Position numbers and translations under genes: made by a program. A stretch of DNA of 18,216 nt from Bacteroidia bacterium (GTDB taxonomy: Bacteria > Bacteroidota > Bacteroidia > B-17B0 > Aurantibacillaceae): positions 1 to 18,216 of the forward strand of contig JAOABO010000021.1 of NCBI GenBank assembly GCA_026418315.1. The letters are read 5' to 3'. Positions 7,588 to 14,078 of this stretch are shown here, piece after piece. The notes below the pieces were generated by a model. It saw only the letters and a list, made by a program, of their open reading frames with translations, had not been told where the DNA came from and did not search any database. Positions within the stretch are counted from its first letter, which is position 1. The number at the start of each line of letters is the position of its first letter.

Positions 7588-8889
7588 ATGGGAAGTTTTA
7601 TTTTTGTTATTTTGTTATTGATTGCGTCAGGAGTATTTGTGTGGAATTCAAAAAAAATACGAAGAAATATTTTATTGGGCAAAGATGTTACATTTGAATC
7701 TACGCCTCAGGAAAGATTAAGCAACATGATTCGTGTGGCTTTAGGACAAAGCAAAATGGTCAATAGGCCTATTGCCGGTATCTTACACATTTTTGTCTAT
7801 GCAGGATTTATTTTAATAAACATAGAGGTGCTGGAAATAATTTTAGATGGTATAACCGGTTCGCATCGCGTATTTAGTTTTATGGGAAGTTTCTATAATT
7901 TTTTAATAGCATTTTTTGAAGTTTTGGCATTATTGGTATTCATCAGTGTTGTTATATTTTGGTTAAGAAGAAATGTATTGAAATTGAAAAGGTTTGCACA
8001 TCCTGATTTGAAAGGGTTTCCATCCAAGGATGCAAATTTTATTTTAATTATGGAAATGATTTTAATGACTGCTCTGATGATTGCGAATGCATCTGATAAA
8101 ATTTTACAAACCCGCGAGGTAGAACATTATGTGCAAGCTGGCATCTTTCCTGTTTCTTCTTTGTTTATACCATTGTTACAGAATTATACTACCGAGAGTT
8201 TGATACTATTGGAAAGAACATTTTGGTGGATACATATCATTGGAATATTGATATTCCTGAATTATCTTCCTATTTCCAAACACTTACACATTATTTTGGC
8301 ATTTCCCAACACCTATTTTTTTGATGCTAAAAAACCACTGGGACAATTCAGAATTCTAAAAGAAGTGAGCGATGTTGTAATTCCTAATTTTGATTCTTCC
8401 TATACGCCTGCTAATCCTGAAACTTCAGAAGTTCATTTTGGTGCCAAAGATGTTTTTGACTTGACATGGAAACAATTATTGGAAGCATACACCTGTACAG
8501 AATGTGGCAGGGGTACTTCTGTTTGTCCGCAAAATATCACAGGAAAGAAATTATCTCCAAGAAAAATCATGATGAGCGTAAGAGACAGATTAGAAGAAGT
8601 AGGAAAAAATATTGATTTGAATAAAGGTGAGTTGAAAGATGATGGAAAAAATTTGTTTTCATATATCAGTGAAGAAGAGATATGGGCATGTAATACCTGT
8701 AATGCCTGTGCAGAAGAATGTCCTGTTAATATCAATCCACTGGCCATTATAATGGAGTTGAGGTATAACTTAATTTTGGAACAAAGTAAAGCCCCCTCTT
8801 CATTGAATACTATGTTTTCAAATGTAGAAAATAACGGGGCTCCCTGGCAATTTTCCAATGCTGACCGCCTGAAGTGGGCAGAATCATAG
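7588..8889 (+). CDS. Membrane cytochrome b/Fe-S oxidoreductase (HdrC-like), first cluster motif missing one cysteine
   Basis: A 433-residue integral membrane redox protein. The N-terminal half has about five hydrophobic helices (near 3-19, 64-90, 104-125, 151-167, 211-228) with histidines suited to heme binding (His67, His216, His232, His234), as in NarI/DsrM-type cytochrome b subunits. The C-terminal half carries two ferredoxin-like motifs. The second, CNTCNACAEECP (Cys 368, 371, 374, 378), is intact. The first reads CTECGRGTSVCP (303-314): Cys 303, 306 and 313 are present but residue 309 is Gly (GGT at 8512-8514) where the family has Cys (TGT). Such proteins are thought to pass electrons between quinone and a CCG-domain (HdrB-like) partner. 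In other Bacteroidota that partner usually follows directly; here the next gene is convergent and unrelated. The physiological electron donor or acceptor is unknown. Confidence 0.88.
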   Translation: MGSFIFVILLLIASGVFVWNSKKIRRNILLGKDVTFESTPQERLSNMIRVALGQSKMVNRPIAGILHIFVYAGFILINIEVLEIILDGITGSHRVFSFMGSFYNFLIAFFEVLALLVFISVVIFWLRRNVLKLKRFAHPDLKGFPSKDANFILIMEMILMTALMIANASDKILQTREVEHYVQAGIFPVSSLFIPLLQNYTTESLILLERTFWWIHIIGILIFLNYLPISKHLHIILAFPNTYFFDAKKPLGQFRILKEVSDVVIPNFDSSYTPANPETSEVHFGAKDVFDLTWKQLLEAYTCTECGRGTSVCPQNITGKKLSPRKIMMSVRDRLEEVGKNIDLNKGELKDDGKNLFSYISEEEIWACNTCNACAEECPVNINPLAIIMELRYNLILEQSKAPSSLNTMFSNVENNGAPWQFSNADRLKWAES

Positions 8890-8915
8890 AAGTAATTTTT
8901 TAATTTTAAAGTCAA

Positions 8916-9377
8916 TCAGAATATTATTCCTTTTAGTTGAACGTAAAAAAACTTCATTAGAATATATAAAACCAAAAACCAAAATAGAATAGATGCATTC
9001 AGATATAAAATTACCTTTTGATTGTCCTTAAAGAATTTTTTTCCAAGAAATGCTCCTAAAGGAATGGATAACAATATGGGCGATAATAAAGCAATGCCTG
9101 TAAGTCCAAATTTTCTTTTAACTTTGATAATCACTCGGTTTTGAGATGTAAAAATTCTTTGCTTGTTTTTCTTCCATTGTTTACTCATAGCATTCCACCA
9201 AAGAATAATGTAATGACTAAAATACGTGTAAACCATGCTACCTGCAAATCCTGATCCTACAGCAAAAACAAATGAATAAAAAAAATCAAATCGGAAATAA
9301 AGAACAATCAGTGGCATGCCCATTTTAAAGAAAGCAGAGCAAAGTAACAATATAGGTAATAACGAAAACCAGTTCAT
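8916..9377 (-). CDS. Small integral membrane protein, possibly Sm_multidrug_ex family
   Basis: A 153-residue membrane protein with about four hydrophobic segments (near 3-24, 31-60, 93-112, 122-145). A basic loop lies between the second and third (KQWKKNKQRIFTSQNR). The stretch KRKFGLTGIALLSPILLSIP resembles the conserved part of the putative small multidrug export family (PF06695), but I cannot confirm this without a profile search, and transport activity for that family is itself poorly supported. The ATG is 3 nt after the stop of the M16 peptidase gene, so the two are surely cotranscribed. It ends 26 nt from the convergent Fe-S gene, with no obvious hairpin between them. Confidence 0.8.
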   Translation of the reverse strand: MNWFSLLPILLLCSAFFKMGMPLIVLYFRFDFFYSFVFAVGSGFAGSMVYTYFSHYIILWWNAMSKQWKKNKQRIFTSQNRVIIKVKRKFGLTGIALLSPILLSIPLGAFLGKKFFKDNQKVILYLNASILFWFLVLYILMKFFYVQLKGIIF

Positions 9378-9380
9378 TAT

Positions 9381-12365
9381 CTAATAACCAAAAATATCCT
9401 GTAGGGTAACCTTTTTTATTTCACCATATTTTTTTAATACATTAAAGTCCAATTTATTTTCATCTCCAATAATGGCGATATTTCGGGGTTTTTTACTGAT
9501 GTATTGCTTAGAAAAATTCTGAATATCCTTAAAAGATAGTTTTTCTATTTGATTGAACACATCTTTGCGAATATCGTAATCAATACCTAATCTTTTTGCA
9601 CTGATGTATTGAAAGAAAATATCTGTTTTGATAATTCGTTCGGAACGGATTCTTTGAATAATAGATTCTTTAGCAGATTCAAAAGAGGCGGCATTGTAGG
9701 GAATGGTATCTAACAATGAATAAATAGCGCTGAGTGCTTCAGGCAATTTATCGGATTGAGTACCTATGTAGTTATAAATGATATAAGGATAAAATTTATT
9801 GGGAGGTACGCCTATGTATGAATAGGCTGAATAAGCGAGTGCTCTTGATTCTCTTATTTCCTGAAAAACTACGCCACTCATAGAGCCACCAAAATAATTG
9901 TTGAACAATTCAACTAATGGAAAAAGCTTTGGATCAAAATTGGTAAGTTTTGCAGTAATGTCCATTTCTGCCTGTTGCATGGCATAAGGTGCAAAATAAA
10001 TTTTTCCTGGATGGTCTATTCCTTCTGTAGGATATGTGTAAGTACTTGTTATTTTGATTTCAGGCACATGAATGCGATAATGTTTTTTTACAATGGTTTC
10101 TATTTCTTGTTTTGTGTGGGTTCCATAATAAAGTATTTCGTGTGGATATTGTTTAATTTGTTTGATAAGTTGGATAATTTCATTGGCGTTTAGTTGCTGT
10201 AATTCTTCATTGGTTAGAACGTCGGTGTATGTGTTGTTTTTGCCAAATACGGAATAGGCAGTGAGCCGTTGTAGTATCATGTTTTTATTTTTTTTATTAT
10301 CTTCTCTTTCTTTGATGACATCTTTAATAAATTCCTTCAAGGTGGCTTCATCAATTTGAGGATTATCAAGAATAGCGTCTGTGATGGCAATGGCTTCTTT
10401 GATATTTTCTGATAATCCTGATATGGTAACGTATGCTGCCTGATTCATTGGAGAAACATGCCACCGGATATTGCATGCTATTTGATACAGCCGTTTAAGT
10501 AACTTTTCGGAGTTAGTATTTTCGGTGGCCGGAAAAGAGTTTAAGTAATCAAAAATGATTTGATATTTTTTGATATTAGTTTTATCAAGCGTATAATAAT
10601 AAGTTAGTTCGAATAGTTCATTTTCTTTGTTTTGATTGTAGAGCAAATGAATAGTTCTTGATGAAGTACTGGTTGTAAAAGTTAATGGTACAGTTTGAAT
10701 ATCTTTTTTGAAATCAATAAACTTTGGGCTGATGGGTTGAGGGCGATTGTTTTGAATTTGCTTTACAAAGTCAGATGTGTTTTGCCTGTCTAATTCAATA
10801 GGTGTAATGGCGGGCTTTGTTACTTTGATATTTGAATTGTTACCGTTTTTTTTATAAACAACTACGTAATTATCGTCTTTGAAATATGTTTGGGCAAAGT
10901 GCATGATGTCTGCTTTGGTTATTTTTTTCAATTCATTAATTTCGTGTACAATTTGATAAAGCGGTATATCTTTTGTGAATGCTGAGTATAATATAAATGC
11001 TCGTAATTCGTTATTTTCTAATGTTTGTTGTAGTTCTAATTTTCTGTTAGTAATAATGTCTTTAAGGAGTTGTTCGTCAAATTCGCCATTTTTTAATTTA
11101 TGTATTTCTTCAAGTAGTATTTTTTCTACTTCTTCAAGAGTTTGATTTTCTTTTGGTTTTGCGAATAGATAAAAGGCATTGTAATCTTTCATAATATCTA
11201 TTCCCGCATAAGCACTGAGTACTTTTTGTTTGTTATTCACATTAATATCTATCAAACCTGATTTAGAGTTGTATAATATATTTGTTATTAAAGATAAAAA
11301 TAATCTGTCTTTAGATGCAGCCCCGTCTGTTTTCCATGCCATCATCAACATTTCTGATTTTGGCCCATAAATAGTTTTTTGTATTCTTTGAGTCAGGTTA
11401 GGTGAAGTAAAGTTGAGTTGGGGGACTTGTTGAGCTGTTTTTCCGCTAAAATGCATAAATATTTTTTTGATAACAGTATCTGGATTAAAGTCGCCACACA
11501 TAATAATAGCCATATTGTTGGGCACATAGTAGGTATTGTAATATTTTTTTATTTCTTTCAGTGAAGGGTTTTTAAGATGTTCTATAGTACCAATGGTAGT
11601 TTGAGTCCCATAAGGATGGTTAGGAAACAGATGTTCATACAGTGTTTCAAACATTTGCCATTCATCATTATCAAGAGACCTGTTTTTTTCTTCATATACG
11701 GCTTCCAGTTCTGTATGAAATAATCTGAATACAGGATTTCTGAATCTTTCTGCTTCGAGAGTAAGCCAGTTATCAATCTGATTAGAAGGAATTTCGTTAA
11801 TATATACGGTTTCGTCATTGGTTGTAAAGGCATTTGTACCGTTGGCACCAATCGCTGTGGCCATTTTATCATATTCGTTGGCAATGGCGTATTTTGAAGC
11901 AATAAAAGATATGCTGTCTATTTGATGATATATTTTTTTTCTTTGTTCTTCATCTTTCGTTTGACGATATATTTCATAAAGGTCTTCTATTTTATCTAAA
12001 TAAACTTTTTCTTCTGCATAATTTTTAGTTCCGTATTTATCTGTTCCTTTGAATAACATGTGTTCAAGGTAGTGGGCTAAGCCGGTAGCGGTAGATGGGT
12101 CGTATTTGCTTCCGGCCTTTACGGCTATCATCGTATAAATTTTTGGCTGAACATGATAAGGCGACAAATATACTTTCAGTCCGTTAGGAAGTGTGTATAT
12201 TCTGGTGTGAAATGGGTCATTGGGGACTGAGTCGTATTTAAAAAGATTTTCAATGCCCTTTTTAATAAGTTGTATGCTTTTATTAACGGCACCCGGAATG
12301 GTTTTAGCAGGATGTTGTGCATAAACTGAATGGATAAAGGAGAGTATGATTATCAGTTTTTTCAT
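9381..12365 (-). CDS. Periplasmic M16 (pitrilysin/insulinase-type) zinc metallopeptidase
   Basis: A 994-residue exported peptidase. The signal peptide (MKKLIIILSFIHSVYAQ) has a likely cleavage after Ala16. The N-terminal M16 domain has the inverted zinc motif HYLEH (His98, Glu101, His102) within GLAHYLEHMLFKGT, and the third ligand region ELEAVYEEKNRS near 219-230. The unusually long gap between these holds a charged helical insert at about 117-165. The second M16 repeat, from about residue 570, lacks HxxEH but keeps the substrate-side RESRALAYS motif late in the sequence. One active and one inactive half in a single chain is the normal pitrilysin-like layout. It probably degrades or processes peptides in the periplasm. 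It starts 21 nt after the dnaX stop without a promoter box, so it is likely read from the dnaX transcript. Confidence 0.95.
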   Translation of the reverse strand: MKKLIIILSFIHSVYAQHPAKTIPGAVNKSIQLIKKGIENLFKYDSVPNDPFHTRIYTLPNGLKVYLSPYHVQPKIYTMIAVKAGSKYDPSTATGLAHYLEHMLFKGTDKYGTKNYAEEKVYLDKIEDLYEIYRQTKDEEQRKKIYHQIDSISFIASKYAIANEYDKMATAIGANGTNAFTTNDETVYINEIPSNQIDNWLTLEAERFRNPVFRLFHTELEAVYEEKNRSLDNDEWQMFETLYEHLFPNHPYGTQTTIGTIEHLKNPSLKEIKKYYNTYYVPNNMAIIMCGDFNPDTVIKKIFMHFSGKTAQQVPQLNFTSPNLTQRIQKTIYGPKSEMLMMAWKTDGAASKDRLFLSLITNILYNSKSGLIDINVNNKQKVLSAYAGIDIMKDYNAFYLFAKPKENQTLEEVEKILLEEIHKLKNGEFDEQLLKDIITNRKLELQQTLENNELRAFILYSAFTKDIPLYQIVHEINELKKITKADIMHFAQTYFKDDNYVVVYKKNGNNSNIKVTKPAITPIELDRQNTSDFVKQIQNNRPQPISPKFIDFKKDIQTVPLTFTTSTSSRTIHLLYNQNKENELFELTYYYTLDKTNIKKYQIIFDYLNSFPATENTNSEKLLKRLYQIACNIRWHVSPMNQAAYVTISGLSENIKEAIAITDAILDNPQIDEATLKEFIKDVIKEREDNKKNKNMILQRLTAYSVFGKNNTYTDVLTNEELQQLNANEIIQLIKQIKQYPHEILYYGTHTKQEIETIVKKHYRIHVPEIKITSTYTYPTEGIDHPGKIYFAPYAMQQAEMDITAKLTNFDPKLFPLVELFNNYFGGSMSGVVFQEIRESRALAYSAYSYIGVPPNKFYPYIIYNYIGTQSDKLPEALSAIYSLLDTIPYNAASFESAKESIIQRIRSERIIKTDIFFQYISAKRLGIDYDIRKDVFNQIEKLSFKDIQNFSKQYISKKPRNIAIIGDENKLDFNVLKKYGEIKKVTLQDIFGY

Positions 12366-12386
12366 TATAATAAATTTTTTGGTTGA

Positions 12387-14012
12387 TTATTTGAATTCAA
12401 GATTTAATTTGATTTTTAATTCTTCAAGTAATGGATTTTTTGATAATAATGCTTGATATTTTTTTTCAACGGTAGTTAATGATTGAGAAGACGTATCTGA
12501 TTTTTCAGGAATAGGTTTGTTGTTATTATCTTGTTTTTTTTCTGTCTGATAGGTGTTGGTGGTTTCTTTAACAACATTTATCAAGTTGTCATTTGGAATA
12601 GCAGTGTTGTCTGCTTTATTTTGAATGGTTTCGGTAGGTAATGAGTTGACAGATTTATTTTCAGAAGTTTCTTTCTTTTTTTCTGGTATATTTTCTTGTT
12701 GATGAGATAAAAGGGCTTTAATTTCTTTGATGGAAGTAGTGATATTAACGGTAATATCGTTAGGAATACTTTTTTCGGAGGTTTTGATTATTTTGGCTGA
12801 TAATTCCTGACGTTTTTCATAAGCCGATATGCCCTGAACGTGTTGTTCAAAATTTAAATGAGCATCATGGCTATCAATTAAGTTTTTTTTTTCAGAGTTA
12901 GAAATGCTGCTGAGTATATTACATATCTGTAACAGATGTATTTCTAAATGCAATCTTTGGTGACGAGATGATTTGAAATTAATATCGGCTTTATTTAAAA
13001 TGCTTAATGCATTTAAAAGGAATTTTTCGTTACATCTTTTGCTTTGTTCCAGAATCGCAGATTTGGCACTATCTGATACATCTAACACAACAAGGGTTTG
13101 CGGGTCTTTTGCTAACAATAAATATCTTATGTGGTCTATAAGCCCAACTAAAAGGTTTTGAAGGTCAAATCCTTTGTTTATAATTTTATCAAGTAATAGT
13201 AATACTTTTGGGTATTCTTGATTGAGGAAGGCATCGGTAAGTTGAAAGTAATAGTCATAATCCAGTACGTGCAAGGTTTCAATAACGGCTGCTTTGGTAA
13301 TATTTCCTTGAGTAAAGGCAGCCATTTGGTCGTAAATGCTACAGGCATCTCTAAGTCCACCATCGGCTTTTTGAGCAATTATTCTGATGGCTTCTGATTC
13401 AAAAAGATGATTTTCTTTTGCTGCAATTTTTTCAAGATATTTAGCAATATCTTCGGTTTTAATTCTATTAAAGTTAAATACCTGGCAGCGAGATAAGATA
13501 GTAGGGAGTACTTTGTTTTTTTCTGTGGTGGCTAAAATGAACTTGGCATAAGGTGGTGGTTCTTCCAATGTTTTGAGGAATGCATTAAAAGCAGCGGTAG
13601 AAAGCATGTGAACTTCATCAATAATGTACACTTTGTATTTGCCTATTTGTGGAGGATATCGTACCTGGTCAATCAATTGTCTAATATCTTCTACAGAATT
13701 ATTAGAGGCAGCATCTAACTCAAAAATATTAAATGCTGTGTTGGAATTAAATGCTTTGCAGGAAGCACATTCGTTACAAGCTTCGCCCGTTTCTTTTAAG
13801 TGAAGGCAATTGATGGTTTTAGCAAATACTCTTGCGCAGGTGGTTTTTCCAACCCCTCTTGGTCCAAAGAATAAATATGCCTGAGCTATTTGATTGGTTA
13901 ATATAGCGTTTTTTAAGGTATTGGTAACATGTTCTTGTCCTACTATGGTATCAAATGTGGTGGGTCGGTATTTTCTTGCAGAGACAATGTATGGGCTGGT
14001 GGTTTTTTCCAT
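12387..14012 (-). CDS. dnaX: DNA polymerase III subunit tau (with probable gamma form)
   Basis: A 541-residue clamp-loader ATPase that opens and loads the beta clamp and, in its full tau form, ties the loader to the polymerase. Domain I has Walker A GPRGVGKTT (50-58), a zinc module with Cys 69, 79, 82 and 85, Walker B DEVH (132-135) and the SRC arginine-finger motif (174-176). Domain III, which forms the pentamer collar, ends near residue 368 (LHLEIHLLQICNIL). A low-complexity linker rich in Asn, Lys, Glu and Ser follows, and a short ordered-looking tail (KNPLLEELKIKLNLEF) ends the protein. The ATG at 14012 is preferred over an in-frame TTG at 14018, because it sits 18 nt after a -7 box and gives the family-like start MEKTTSPYIVSARKYRP. 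A run of ten A at codons 374-377 may produce a gamma form. Confidence 0.97.
   Translation of the reverse strand: MEKTTSPYIVSARKYRPTTFDTIVGQEHVTNTLKNAILTNQIAQAYLFFGPRGVGKTTCARVFAKTINCLHLKETGEACNECASCKAFNSNTAFNIFELDAASNNSVEDIRQLIDQVRYPPQIGKYKVYIIDEVHMLSTAAFNAFLKTLEEPPPYAKFILATTEKNKVLPTILSRCQVFNFNRIKTEDIAKYLEKIAAKENHLFESEAIRIIAQKADGGLRDACSIYDQMAAFTQGNITKAAVIETLHVLDYDYYFQLTDAFLNQEYPKVLLLLDKIINKGFDLQNLLVGLIDHIRYLLLAKDPQTLVVLDVSDSAKSAILEQSKRCNEKFLLNALSILNKADINFKSSRHQRLHLEIHLLQICNILSSISNSEKKNLIDSHDAHLNFEQHVQGISAYEKRQELSAKIIKTSEKSIPNDITVNITTSIKEIKALLSHQQENIPEKKKETSENKSVNSLPTETIQNKADNTAIPNDNLINVVKETTNTYQTEKKQDNNNKPIPEKSDTSSQSLTTVEKKYQALLSKNPLLEELKIKLNLEFK
12874..14012 (-). other. Predicted gamma-like DnaX product made by -1 slippage
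   Basis: If the ribosome or RNA polymerase slips on the A10 tract so that reading moves to the -1 frame, translation continues Lys-Leu-Asn and stops at a TGA at 12876-12874, giving 379 residues. Slippage the other way gives Thr and then TAA, 377 residues. Either product keeps the ATPase, zinc module and domain III and loses the linker and tail, which is what a gamma subunit is. This is inference from sequence layout; no expression evidence is available. Confidence 0.5.
12883..12892 (-). promoter_or_regulatory. A10 slippery tract in dnaX
   Basis: Ten consecutive A on the dnaX sense strand, read as GAA AAA AAA AAC (Glu374-Asn377). It contains the A_AAA_AAA heptamer in the correct frame for -1 slippage and is also long enough for transcriptional slippage. 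It is the longest homopolymer I found in the window by eye; several others reach eight. No convincing downstream stem-loop and no upstream Shine-Dalgarno-like stimulator are seen, which favours transcriptional slippage. Confidence 0.5.
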
Positions 14013-14029
14013 ATTCAAAATATCAAAAG

Positions 14030-14037
14030 CAAAAATA
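14030..14037 (-). promoter_or_regulatory. -7 promoter box (TATTTTTG) of dnaX
   Basis: A perfect TAnnTTTG match on the minus strand in the 66-nt gap between the patatin stop and dnaX, ending 18 nt before the ATG at 14012. The nearest upstream TTTG is only 12 nt away, too close to be a normal -33 element. The probable transcript is dnaX, the M16 peptidase and the small membrane protein. Confidence 0.55.
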
Positions 14038-14078
14038 AGTAATTTAATTCAAAACTTGGTCAGTAAAATATTGGGCAT

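Noticed and set aside
8433..8915. 160-codon minus-strand open frame antisense to the Fe-S oxidoreductase gene
   Set aside because: It mirrors the Fe-S coding region, shows no family features and has no promoter box; the plus-strand gene explains the sequence.
8890..8915. Possible terminator between the convergent Fe-S and small membrane protein genes
   Set aside because: The 26-nt gap is AT-rich with T and A runs but no GC-containing stem, so I cannot support a hairpin.
11582..11902. 106-codon minus-strand open frame inside the M16 peptidase gene
   Set aside because: It overlaps the catalytic half of the peptidase in another frame and has no recognisable features, so it is a shadow rather than a nested gene.
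11960..12075. Long spacing between HxxEH and the third zinc-ligand region in the M16 peptidase as a defect
   Set aside because: The reading frame is intact, both motifs are well formed and the gap is filled by a charged helical insert, so it looks like a subfamily feature rather than damage.
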